Assembly (NCBI GenBank): GCA_902606585.1
Contig: CACLGX010000007.1
Location: forward strand, 1-55,263
Length of the DNA stretch: 55,263 bases
Direction of reading: 5' to 3'
Source: Paracoccaceae bacterium
Lineage (GTDB): Bacteria > Pseudomonadota > Alphaproteobacteria > Rhodobacterales > Rhodobacteraceae
Below the pieces are notes generated by a model. The model was not told the origin of the DNA, did not search any database, and saw only the letters and a list, made by a program, of their open reading frames with translations. Shown one piece after another: positions 45,930-55,263 of this stretch. Position numbers and translations under genes: made by a program. Within the stretch, counting starts at the first letter, position 1, and each line of letters opens with the position of its first letter.

Positions 45930-46404
45930 GAGTAAAATAAACGAACCAGCACAAAAAACCCCAGAGGTCTCTAAATCAATGGAGCCTGAAAAAACAACTT
46001 CTTCAATTCCCGTATCAAAACCTAAACCTCCGGCTTCTATGTTATCACAAGACTTAAATATTGTTGGAAACATAAAGACTACTGGAGACATTCAAGTTGA
46101 GGGAACAGTCGAAGGCGATATTAAAGCTCACCTGCTAACTATTGGTGAGACAGCAACCATTAAGGGCGAAGTGGTCGCAGATGATGTAGTCATAAATGGT
46201 CGAATTATAGGTCGCGTTAGAGGTTTGAAAGTTAGGCTGACATCAACTGCTCGTGTAGAAGGTGACATTATTCACAAAACAATCGCGATTGAATCTGGAG
46301 CACATTTTGAAGGATCAGTCCAACGTCAAGATGATCCACTTGCAACAGGTGTTAAGCCTAAAGCTGAATTGGTAAAAAAACAAGAAACAGAAGTTAAAAA
46401 TTAA
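45919..46404 (+). CDS. Bactofilin (polymer-forming cytoskeletal protein)
   Basis: This 161-residue protein self-assembles into nucleotide-free filaments that localise cell-wall enzymes. A flexible, Pro/Lys-rich N-terminus (1-40) leads into the right-handed beta-helix core, with repeats such as GNIKTTGDIQVEGTVEGDIK, IGETATIKGEV, VINGRIIGRVRG and AHFEGSVQRQ. The C-terminal tail is disordered. The start lies within the last codons of the M23 gene, so the two are translationally coupled. It ends with a four-base convergent overlap with the hotdog gene. Confidence 0.93.
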   Translation: MFSKSKINEPAQKTPEVSKSMEPEKTTSSIPVSKPKPPASMLSQDLNIVGNIKTTGDIQVEGTVEGDIKAHLLTIGETATIKGEVVADDVVINGRIIGRVRGLKVRLTSTARVEGDIIHKTIAIESGAHFEGSVQRQDDPLATGVKPKAELVKKQETEVKN

Positions 46405-46829
46405 TTCTGAATCTTGGGTGGTATGGAATAGGTAATAGTGGCTCGAGCTACGGGCTTCTCAATGCCTTCAGAGTAAACTTTCGAGTCAGCAACAACTAGG
46501 CTTTTACCAACCTTGAGTAGTTCGCAAATGGCGGTGATATCTTTGTCTCCTGACGGTTTTCGCATAAAATCAATTGAGCAATTTGTTGTTACAGCCAGTG
46601 CTTCTTTGCCCAAATTCGCACAAACAGCCATATACGCAGAACAATCAACAAGATAAAATATTGAGGGACCAGACACAGTATTTCCTGGTCTTAAATGTTT
46701 TAAGGTCACATTTAATTTAACATGAGAGCCCTGCTCAGAAATTTCGAGAATTTCAAAATCGTCTTTGATTTGTGGAAATATTTCCTCGACATACTCGCTT
46801 AGCTCTTCAATAGTAAAACGTAACGACAT
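46401..46829 (-). CDS. PaaI-like hotdog-fold thioesterase
   Basis: This 142-residue protein of the PaaI/HotDog thioesterase group probably hydrolyses acyl-CoAs. The central helix segment PGNTVSGPSIFYLVDCSAYMAV and the following strand ALAVTTNCSIDFMRKPSG are the family core. The usual catalytic Gly/Asp/Glu region is recognisable as SGPSIFYLVD. The C-terminal strands VADSKVYSEGIEKPVARATITYSI complete the fold. Substrate is unknown. It is divergent from the crotonase gene across about 55 bases, which suggests joint acyl-CoA metabolism. Confidence 0.82.
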   Translation of the reverse strand: MSLRFTIEELSEYVEEIFPQIKDDFEILEISEQGSHVKLNVTLKHLRPGNTVSGPSIFYLVDCSAYMAVCANLGKEALAVTTNCSIDFMRKPSGDKDITAICELLKVGKSLVVADSKVYSEGIEKPVARATITYSIPPKIQN

Positions 46830-46885
46830 TCTTTTAACTCTGGTTGAGATACATTAAATTTAAGGAAATTTTAGAGGAGAGCAAG

Positions 46886-47674
46886 ATGGCTATTTTAGAA
46901 CGTAACGACAAAAATTCAGTTGCTTACATCCTATTAAATTCACCTGACACTTTAAATTCCCTATCGGATGAAATGCTTGCGGCGCTAACCAGCGAGTTTG
47001 AAAATTTAAAAAACGAACCACAGATCAGAGCTGTGGTGCTTTCAGGTGCGGGTAAAGCCTTTTGCGCAGGGCATAATCTCAAAGAAATGACAAAAGGTCG
47101 AAATGCAGAAGATGGCGGTAAAGCTTACTTTTTAGATCTCTTTAACAGATGCGCAAAAATGATGATGCTCATCCAAAACCTACCTCAACCTGTGATTGCT
47201 AAGGTTCATGGAATAGCAACTGCCGCCGGATGCCAACTAGTTGCAACTTGTGATTTGGCAGTTGCCGAAGAATCAACTAAATTTGGGGTAAATGGTGTTA
47301 ATATTGGTCTTTTCTGCTCAACACCAATGGTTGCACTATCTAGAAATATACCTAGAAAGCAAGCGTTTGAAATGTTGACAACTGGAGAATTCATTACTGC
47401 AGATCAAGCAAAAATACTTGGGTTAGTTAACAAAGTAGCAAGAATAGAGAATTTTGAGGCACAGACGGAAGAGCTCGCCGAAAAGATTGCTTCAAAATTA
47501 GGAGCTGCGGTTAAAATTGGAAAGGAGGCGTTTTACAAGCAATTGGAGATGCCAATAGTTCAAGCCTATGAATATACCGGACAAGTGATGGCGGAAAATA
47601 TGATGTTAAGACAAACTGAAAAAGGAATTGACGCTTTTTTAAATAAACTTGAACCAGCTTGGGAACAAGATTAA
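46886..47674 (+). CDS. Enoyl-CoA hydratase/isomerase family protein (ECHDC3-like)
   Basis: This crotonase-fold protein has about 262 residues from the chosen ATG. The oxyanion-hole motifs are GKAFCAGHNLKEMTKGR and KVHGIATAAGCQLVATCDLA. The family segment STKFGVNGVNIGLFCSTPMV lacks the Glu pair of classic enoyl-CoA hydratases (no ALPE-type motif), so the reaction may differ. GGAG at six bases fixes the ATG at 46886; an earlier ATG at 46844 is in frame but unsupported. It converges on gluQ with a 12-base gap. Confidence 0.85.
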   Translation: MAILERNDKNSVAYILLNSPDTLNSLSDEMLAALTSEFENLKNEPQIRAVVLSGAGKAFCAGHNLKEMTKGRNAEDGGKAYFLDLFNRCAKMMMLIQNLPQPVIAKVHGIATAAGCQLVATCDLAVAEESTKFGVNGVNIGLFCSTPMVALSRNIPRKQAFEMLTTGEFITADQAKILGLVNKVARIENFEAQTEELAEKIASKLGAAVKIGKEAFYKQLEMPIVQAYEYTGQVMAENMMLRQTEKGIDAFLNKLEPAWEQD

Positions 47675-47686
47675 TTGATAAGTATA

Positions 47687-48523
47687 TTAACAACCTAATA
47701 AGGTCCGAACATCACTAGGCTTAAAACCCTCCTGTCTATATTTGTAAATTGATTTTGAATCATGTCTTTTTGCTAAACGCTTACCATTTTCATCACAAAT
47801 TAATCTATGATGATAGTAAAATGGTTTTTTAAACCCAAGACTTGAATTTAACACCGTGTGTATTTTTGTGGCATCAAATAAATCCAACCCTCGAACAACA
47901 TGGGTTATTTTTTGTTCAAAGTCGTCGACAACGCAAGCCAAGTGATAAGCAGGATATCCCTTACGCCATAGAACGACATCGCCAACTGTTTTAGCAAATT
48001 CCTCTGACGAAAAAGAGATTTCGTTTTTTCTTGGACCTAGCTCACAAAACGAGAACAATTTATTTTCATTTAATTTTACGTGCATACGAAGAGCATTCTT
48101 AAATTTCAAATGGGATGAAAACGTTTTTCCTCTACAAGTACCTGGGTAGATAATGCCATCCGGACCCAACAATGTTTCACTTTCATGAGGCGCGCTTAAA
48201 GCATTTTTTATGTCCCTTCTGCTACAAACACATTCAAAAAGGCCTAGCTCTTTAGAAAATTTAGTTAAAATATTTTTATATCGGCCAATCCGTTCTGACT
48301 GGCGAACTACCGGCTCATCCCAAGACAAACCCAACCAATCCAGATCATCAAAAATTTGATTTTCCCATCTCTTTTTTGAGCGTGACTGATCCAAATCCTC
48401 TATTCGAACATAAAACTTTCCTCCTTCTTTACGAGCCATATCGTGAGAAATAATAGCAGAATAAGCATGGCCTAGATGTAAAGGTCCGGTAGGAGAAGGT
48501 GCAAAACGCGTTATAATAGTCAA
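47687..48523 (-). CDS. gluQ: Glutamyl-Q tRNA(Asp) synthetase
   Basis: This truncated GluRS-like enzyme attaches glutamate to queuosine 34 of tRNA(Asp) without binding the tRNA body as a normal synthetase does. The 278 residues hold only the Rossmann catalytic domain: RFAPSPTGPLHLGHAYSA (HIGH-type), FYVRIEDLDQSR, the Cys-rich FECVCSRRDI zinc region, VVLWRKGYPAYHLACVVDD and a KMSKS equivalent LAKRHDSKS. It lacks the anticodon-binding domain, which separates it from GltX. It overlaps the methyltransferase gene by four bases (ATGA). Confidence 0.95.
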   Translation of the reverse strand: MTIITRFAPSPTGPLHLGHAYSAIISHDMARKEGGKFYVRIEDLDQSRSKKRWENQIFDDLDWLGLSWDEPVVRQSERIGRYKNILTKFSKELGLFECVCSRRDIKNALSAPHESETLLGPDGIIYPGTCRGKTFSSHLKFKNALRMHVKLNENKLFSFCELGPRKNEISFSSEEFAKTVGDVVLWRKGYPAYHLACVVDDFEQKITHVVRGLDLFDATKIHTVLNSSLGFKKPFYYHHRLICDENGKRLAKRHDSKSIYKYRQEGFKPSDVRTLLGC

Positions 48524-49131
48524 AGTTTCTTAAGAATATAAATATTGGACTTTAAATTAGCCTTGGGAAGATGATTTCCATAACTTTTGTGTAGAATTGA
48601 TGCATTCCCACTGTTTAGGCATTGCTTTACTTTTTTTTCATAATTTGGATCACTGAGCGTATGGTCATTAAATGAAAAAGCAAACAAACCGTTCGGTGGC
48701 AATAAAGCGAATAGGCTATCAAAAATTTGAAGCGGTGCTGCTCCAGCCCCTATTACACCAATAGCTGTTATGATTTTATATTGATCAGGATGAACTGGGA
48801 TTTTAGAAGAAGGATCAAATACCCTTAAGTTTTTATAAATAGATTTTTTCTCTGCAAGATTTACCATTTCTTGTGAAACATCCAAACCATCAATATTCTC
48901 GAATCCAACCGCCTGAAGTGCAGAACCAGACAAACCTGTTCCACATCCATAATCCAGAATAAAGTCAGATTGATCAGTAACAACGTCTCTCAAAGCGTTG
49001 GCAACCCTTTCCGGAGTCACATATCCATTTTTTTGAACTTCTTTATCGTAAGTCGCAGCCCAGGAAGCATATAATTCTCTGCTATCATTAGTGCCACCAT
49101 CATAAACGTCCTTTAAATAACTCTTTGCCAT
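48520..49131 (-). CDS. Class I SAM-dependent methyltransferase, substrate unknown
   Basis: This protein of about 203 residues has the Rossmann methyltransferase pattern. Motif I is ILDYGCGTGLSGSAL, followed by DGLDVSQEMVNLAEKK and the post-motif region ITAIGVIGAGAAPL. The N-terminus YASWAATYDKEVQKNGY resembles Williams-Beuren-type or UbiE-like methyltransferases. The ATG at 49131 has AAGGTG at good spacing; a GTG at 49140 is less likely. It sits between trmFO and gluQ on one strand, both tRNA-modification genes, but nothing in the sequence shows that its substrate is RNA. Confidence 0.8.
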   Translation of the reverse strand: MAKSYLKDVYDGGTNDSRELYASWAATYDKEVQKNGYVTPERVANALRDVVTDQSDFILDYGCGTGLSGSALQAVGFENIDGLDVSQEMVNLAEKKSIYKNLRVFDPSSKIPVHPDQYKIITAIGVIGAGAAPLQIFDSLFALLPPNGLFAFSFNDHTLSDPNYEKKVKQCLNSGNASILHKSYGNHLPKANLKSNIYILKKL

Positions 49132-49155
49132 AAAATACACCTTAAAGCATTAAAT

Positions 49156-50505
49156 TTAACTACGTCCATCAAAATACGACAACCAATTGGACCAGGAACT
49201 CTTTGCACGTTGCGTATAGGCTCTATAGCGCTCAACTCTACCTTTCCGGCCGCCTTTAACGCCGTCAATTGTTGGAAATAGGCCAAAATTTATATTCATT
49301 GGCTGGAATGTTTTGGCATTAGCTCCACCGGTTATATGATTTACGAGAGATCCGATTGCTGTATCCGTCGGAACGTCAGGAATTTCTTTGTCAAGGATTT
49401 CTAAGGCTGCTAATCGACCAGAAAGTAATCCAATCGAAGCACTTTCAACATATCCCTCAACTCCAGTAATTTGACCGGCAAAGCGAATATTTGACCTCGG
49501 TTTAAAGCGCAAGTGTTGATCCAATAATGACGGTGAATTTATGAAAGAATTTCTATGAATACCTCCCAGTCTAGCAAATTTAGCTTTTTCCAAACCTGGA
49601 ATCATTCTTAAAATTTCTTTTTGAGCTCCGTATTTCATTTTAGTTTGAAATCCAACAATATTGTAAAGTGTACCTAAAGCATTATCACGACGAAGCTGAA
49701 CAACCGCGTAAGGTTTTTCTTCTGAATGAGGGTTGGTTAAGCCAACAGGCTTCATGGGGCCAAACCTGAGAGTTTCTAATCCTCTTTCGGCCATCACTTC
49801 TATAGGAAGGCAACCATCAAAATAGGTTTCGGTCTCACCATCCTTAAATTCCGTTTTATCAGCAGCCAAAAGTGCAAAAATAAATTTGTTATATTGTTCT
49901 TTGGACATGGGGCAATTTAAATAAGCTGTTCGCTCTTCTTCTGTTTCGCCCTTATCATATCTCGATTGCATCCACGCTTTTGTCATGTCTATCGTATCAA
50001 AATAAATAATTGGGGCAATTGCATCAAAAAACGCCAAAGCATCGGCCCCGCTTAATTTAGCAATAGAATTAGCTAACTTTGAAGAAGTCAGCGGACCTGT
50101 AGCTACAATCCATCGCCCCTCAGTTGAAAGTTTTGTGATTTCTTCATTTGAGATCCTTATATTTGGATGAGCATTTATTTTTCTAGTAATGGAGTCCGCA
50201 AATTCTTCTCTATCCACAGCAAGAGCCCCGCCCGCTGGCAATTTATTTTGATAAGCCGTGTTAATGATCAATCCATTTGCAAGCATCATCTCCCAGTGCA
50301 AAAGACCAACTGCATTTTGCTCATGATCATTAGAGCGAAAAGAATTAGAGCAAACCATTTCACCAAGTTTTTCAGTTTGATGAGCAAAAGTTTTAACTTT
50401 TGGTCGCATTTCATATAAAGTAACATCTACGCCCATATTAGCCGCTTGCCATGCTGCCTCGCATCCGGCCATTCCACCGCCAATAATATTCAGAGATTTT
50501 TCCAT
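49156..50505 (-). CDS. trmFO: Methylenetetrahydrofolate--tRNA-(uracil(54)-C5)-methyltransferase TrmFO
   Basis: TrmFO makes ribothymidine 54 in tRNA using methylene-THF and FADH2 rather than SAM. The 449 residues include the FAD motif [29 protein letters not shown] (Cys52) and [15 protein letters not shown] (the second functional cysteine), GRHNSFINSP-like [12 protein letters not shown], and [20 protein letters not shown]. It is the folate-dependent alternative to TrmA. It begins one base after the hisI stop on the same strand, suggesting coupling. Confidence 0.96.
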   Translation of the reverse strand: MEKSLNIIGGGMAGCEAAWQAANMGVDVTLYEMRPKVKTFAHQTEKLGEMVCSNSFRSNDHEQNAVGLLHWEMMLANGLIINTAYQNKLPAGGALAVDREEFADSITRKINAHPNIRISNEEITKLSTEGRWIVATGPLTSSKLANSIAKLSGADALAFFDAIAPIIYFDTIDMTKAWMQSRYDKGETEEERTAYLNCPMSKEQYNKFIFALLAADKTEFKDGETETYFDGCLPIEVMAERGLETLRFGPMKPVGLTNPHSEEKPYAVVQLRRDNALGTLYNIVGFQTKMKYGAQKEILRMIPGLEKAKFARLGGIHRNSFINSPSLLDQHLRFKPRSNIRFAGQITGVEGYVESASIGLLSGRLAALEILDKEIPDVPTDTAIGSLVNHITGGANAKTFQPMNINFGLFPTIDGVKGGRKGRVERYRAYTQRAKSSWSNWLSYFDGRS

Positions 50506-50506
50506 T

Positions 50507-50869
50507 TTAATCGATAGGAGCCATTATTTCTAATTCAGATCCATCAACAACGCTTGTAAAAAAACAACTTTTTCTTAGTGTATGGCATGCAGCTCCCTTT
50601 TGTTTAACGAGTACAAGCAATGCATCTCGATCACAATCAAATCGTAACTCAACTAAATCTTGCGTATTTCCAGAAGTTTCTCCTTTTACCCAAAATTCAC
50701 TGCGAGAGCGTGACCAATATGTAACTTTACCTGTTTCAAGTGTCCTCTCAATTGCCTCTTTATTCATCCAAGCAAGCATTAATACTTCAAGAGTGCTTTC
50801 ATCTTGCGCAATTACAGGTAAAAGGCCTGATTCATTGTATCTGAGTGTACTCGGCTCAAAGTCATTCAT
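50507..50869 (-). CDS. hisI: Phosphoribosyl-AMP cyclohydrolase HisI
   Basis: HisI opens the adenine ring of PR-AMP, the third step of histidine synthesis. The protein of about 120 residues has the zinc/magnesium motifs [51 protein letters not shown] and [13 protein letters not shown]. It lacks the HisE part, so it is single-function. The frame extends upstream to 50944, but that part is not family-like; the ATG at 50869 starts just before the conserved domain and has GGA upstream. It is divergent from the IscU-like gene. Confidence 0.93.
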   Translation of the reverse strand: MNDFEPSTLRYNESGLLPVIAQDESTLEVLMLAWMNKEAIERTLETGKVTYWSRSRSEFWVKGETSGNTQDLVELRFDCDRDALLVLVKQKGAACHTLRKSCFFTSVVDGSELEIMAPID

Positions 50870-50937
50870 TTTAAAAATCCATTTGCAACTGGTGCTAGTT
50901 AACCTATTTATTAATAATAAACAAAAAGGAAAAGAGC

Positions 50938-51378
50938 ATGCCATCTGAAACTGAGCTAATAAAATTGTATTCAGACAAAATTTTACAAATGGCAGCTAAA
51001 CCTATCTACCGAGAACGCTTATCCAAACCCGATGCATCTGCAACAAAAAGGTCTCCACTGTGCGGATCTGCAGTTTCAGTCGATATTAATATTGAAAGTG
51101 GAGTTATCTCACATTACGGCCAAGACGTTAGAGCCTGTGCACTCGGACAAGCCTCTTCAACGATTGTGGGAAAGTCTATTATTGGTCGTTCATTCACAGA
51201 AGTAAAGAAGGCATATGAAGAGTTAAGCGACATGCTAAAAAATAATGGTCCTACTCCCAGCGAACCCTTCGATGATTTGTATGTCCTAAAACCAGCAGCA
51301 GAATATAAAAACAGACATGCCTCTATACTTCTACCACTTGAAGCTACTTTAGCTGCGTTCCAGAAAATTGAAGATTAA
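50938..51378 (+). CDS. IscU/NifU-like iron-sulfur cluster scaffold protein
   Basis: This 146-residue protein matches the 'iron-sulfur cluster assembly scaffold' group of alphaproteobacteria. Two of the three cluster cysteines are evident: Cys in [10 protein letters not shown] and in [15 protein letters not shown]. At the place of the third, the sequence reads [12 protein letters not shown], with no Cys, and the LPPVK motif for HscA is missing. It may be a carrier rather than a full scaffold. AAAAGGAAAAGAGC precedes the ATG. The frame of hisI on the other strand overlaps only if its distant start is used. Confidence 0.82.
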   Translation: MPSETELIKLYSDKILQMAAKPIYRERLSKPDASATKRSPLCGSAVSVDINIESGVISHYGQDVRACALGQASSTIVGKSIIGRSFTEVKKAYEELSDMLKNNGPTPSEPFDDLYVLKPAAEYKNRHASILLPLEATLAAFQKIED

Positions 51379-51413
51379 AAGTAATTAATTTAAAACAATA
51401 CTTACTCATATCT

Positions 51414-51584
51414 TTATAATAATATTGGAATATGTAGAGCAGTTGCAAAAATTATAAATAAAGAGACACAGCCAATCATATCAAGTAAGATGGCTTCTTT
51501 TTGTTTTGAAAATACAGTCTTAATCTGAGCTAACATTAAACCAACCTCGTTAATTAATTCCTTATGTTGCTTTTTTGTTCTCAT
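51414..51584 (-). CDS. Possible small membrane protein (56 residues)
   Basis: An ATG at 51584 opens a frame of 56 codons ending TAA. The N-terminal half is polar and basic (MRTKKQHKELINEVG), then an amphipathic stretch, and the C-terminal part is a convincing transmembrane helix (LLDMIGCVSLFIIFATALHI). It lies 52 bases behind recG on the same strand and could be the last gene of ligA-recG. The ribosome-binding site is poor (AAGAAAATA). I do not recognise the family. It may be real or a chance frame in AT-rich sequence. Confidence 0.45.
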   Translation of the reverse strand: MRTKKQHKELINEVGLMLAQIKTVFSKQKEAILLDMIGCVSLFIIFATALHIPILL

Positions 51585-51636
51585 TATTTTCTTGGTATGT
51601 CAAGCTTTAATAAGAACAAAACAGGAATAAATCAAT

Positions 51637-53726
51637 TTAACCGACAGTAATTAGCTGAATAGACTTATCTTGATCCATTAACCAAAGGAGATTTCTCGCA
51701 GCTTTACCTTGAAGCGTCTCAAGGTTTGGATCTTTAGCAAGTAAATATCTCGCTTGTTGATGCGCTGTTTCCATTAGCATTTCAATAATGTCAATATTAG
51801 CCATTCTAAACCTTGGCAAGCCAGATTGAGCTGTTCCAATAGCGTCCCCGGAGCCTCTCAAATTTAAATCCACTTCTGAGATCTTAAAGCCGTCTTCGGT
51901 CTCTCTCATAATAGACAGACGCTTTCTACTAGATGTATTTAATGGTTCTTTATATAACAGTAAACAAGTTGATTGATTGCTTCCTCGCCCTACCCGTCCG
52001 CGCAATTGATGTAACTGCGCCAAACCAAATTTTTCAGCATTTTCGACTACCATAATATTTGCCGAAGGCACATTTACCCCAACTTCTATTACAGTTGTTG
52101 CGACCAGGAGCTTAGTATTTCCAGAAACAAATCGATCCATAATTTTATCTTTGATTTCTGAAGACATTTTTCCGTGAACTAACTCCACTACCCCCTCACC
52201 CAATTTGGCTCGGAGCTGCTCAAATCTACGCTCAGCAGCAGTATAGTGTAAAATCTCACTTTCTTCGATAAGTGGACAAACCCAATAGGCCTGGCCTCCC
52301 TTATCAATGGATTTTTTTAATTTATCTACAACCTCATCTATGCGCGCACTTGAGACCAGAGCAGTGTTAATTGGCTTTCTGCCAGGCGGTTTCTGCTTAA
52401 TTATACTAATGTCCATATCACCATACTGGGCTAATGCTAAAGATCTTGGGATTGGCGTCGCAGTCATTATTAGGAGATCTACAACATTGCCCTTTTTGCC
52501 TAATTCAAGTCGTTGATTAACACCAAACCTGTGCTGCTCATCCACAACCGCAAATCGCAAATCCTTAAAAACAACATCCGCTTGAAAGAGCGCATGAGTT
52601 CCGATAACCAAATCTGTTTTACCCTCTTTTAAATCGGTGAGTTTATTATTTCTTAAATTGCCTTTATCTCTACCTGTTAACAGACTTAAACGTACACCAG
52701 CCGTCTCGGCCAAAGGTAGCAATGTTTCAAAGTGCTGCCTTGCCAATATTTCAGTAGGTGCCATTAGTGCGCCTTGCCCTCCAGCCTCAACTGCAGAAAT
52801 TAAACCTAAAAATGCGACTATAGTTTTACCAGAGCCAACGTCCCCTTGAAGAAGACGGTTCATCCTTTCAGGCTTTTTTAGATCGTCTAGTATATCTTTA
52901 ATTGAAAGTTTTTGATCTTCGGTAAATTTGAAAGGGAGATTATTTAGAACTTTAGTTTGTAAAATACCTGTACCTGTGTTCACTTTCCCCTTTGATTGCT
53001 TGATCCTATTTCTAGCAATGGACAGGGATAACTGATGTGAAAATAATTCGTCAAAAGCTAATCTCTGCCGTGCCGGGTCAGTACTGGAAGCTCCATTAGC
53101 AGTTTCAGGACAATGAGCGCGCTTCAACGCATCCTGCCAAGACGGCCAACCTTTTAATTTTAATAATTTGTGGTCAATCCACTCATCGAGTTTAGGTAAA
53201 CTTTCCAATAAGCCATTAATCGTACCAAACATCAGTTTTTGACTAACACCAGAAGTAAGAGAATAAATGGGTTCAAATCGAACGATAGCCTTTTCGTCAT
53301 TAATTTTTTTAATGTGATGAGGGTGCACAATTTGTGGAATTTCGTCGTAAAATTCGAGCTTTCCAGAAATAACTCTGCGTTCTCCAACAGGTAAAAGACC
53401 TTCAAGATATTCTTTTCTTGCGTTAAAAAAAACAAGTTGAAAACTAACCTCAGTGTCTTGAACATTTACCCTATATGCCGAGGCTCGTGATCGACCAACT
53501 TTATGAGCTTTAACCAATACTTCGACAGTAACTATTTGTGACGCAGTAACTCCACGAACGCTGTCTACAGGTAAACGATCTAGAACTGAAAACGGTAAAT
53601 TAAAAAGAAAATCCCGAGGTCTTTCTATCGAAAGATTTTTTAAATTAATGATAGTCTTAGGACCTATGCCAGATAAGTTACTTAGATCACCAAATAGATA
53701 AAATAATTCTACAGGACGCGTTCCCA

Positions 53727-53727
<1 letters not shown>
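51637..53727 (-). CDS. recG: ATP-dependent DNA helicase RecG
   Basis: RecG reverses stalled forks and processes recombination intermediates. The 696 residues show the N-terminal wedge (OB fold, about 60-160, including VEVLVKAHKVGRSRASAYRV). Helicase motifs follow: I GDVGSGKTIV, Ia APTEILARQHF, II VVDEQHRFGVNQR (DEQH), III MTATPIPRSLALAQYG, V TVIEVGVNVPSA and VI QLRGRVGRG. The C-terminal TRG-like hairpin region includes FKISEVDLNLRGSGDAIGTA. The gene overlaps the ligA stop by one base, so the two are coupled. Confidence 0.96.

Positions 53728-55263
<1,536 letters not shown>

Noticed and set aside
50870-50944. Extended N-terminus of HisI
   Set aside because: The extra 25 residues are hydrophobic, overlap the divergent gene and are not part of the family; the ATG at 50869 fits.

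Overview
The window is a stretch of an AT-rich alphaproteobacterial chromosome, most likely from the Rhodobacterales (marine Roseobacter-like). The evidence is a circularly permuted two-piece tmRNA whose tag reads ANDNRAPVAMAA, the block dusB-ntrB-ntrC-ntrY-ntrX-trkA-trkH-hfq-hflX in one direction, an NtrC without the sigma-54-contacting GAFTGA loop, RNase E with a large charged insertion in its S1 domain, and TrmFO, GluQ-RS and a bactofilin/M23 pair. Coding density is high, gene overlaps are common (ATGA, TAATG, TTGA junctions), and no tRNA, rRNA, IS element, prophage or CRISPR array was seen.

Region 1 (1-6180): tmRNA, the ClpX adaptor SspB beside it, a ribbon-helix-helix protein, CcdA, a TusA-like sulfurtransferase, RNase E with a structured upstream region of about 370 bp, and a beta-hydroxyacid dehydrogenase. 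Region 2 (6262-20495): a penicillin-acylase-family Ntn hydrolase converging on the long nitrogen/potassium/Hfq operon. Region 3 (20496-25210): ispD-ispF-pgpA-cinA read divergently from dusB, then an ammonium transporter gene broken by a frameshift and a stop, a COQ10-like protein and hpt.

Region 4 (25253-31635) is a five-gene operon that reads as a carnitine / gamma-butyrobetaine catabolic route: a BKACE cleavage enzyme, carnitine 3-dehydrogenase fused to a hotdog thioesterase, an acyl-CoA dehydrogenase, an ADP-forming acyl-CoA ligase and a CaiD-like hydratase. The inferred product is glycine betaine. Region 5 (31735-37563): ppx-rlmE, then a three-gene C1 cluster (a small PF13769-like protein, a MetF-like reductase, a methyltetrahydrofolate methyltransferase) that could accept methyl groups from betaine or related demethylations, then lpd.

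Region 6 (37648-46404): DUF924, an MFS transporter interrupted by one TGA, queA, a large AsmA-like protein, Bcp, and an overlapping M23 peptidase/bactofilin pair. Region 7 (46401-55263): hotdog thioesterase and crotonase, gluQ, a methyltransferase, trmFO, hisI, an IscU-like scaffold, a small membrane ORF, recG and the 3' part of ligA, which runs off the window end.

The points that most deserve checking are the two genes broken by single-base lesions (ammonium transporter and MFS), the betaine-centred metabolic pair (regions 4 and 5), the altered Walker B of NtrX, and the tmRNA-sspB linkage. No clearly new defence or mobile system was found.
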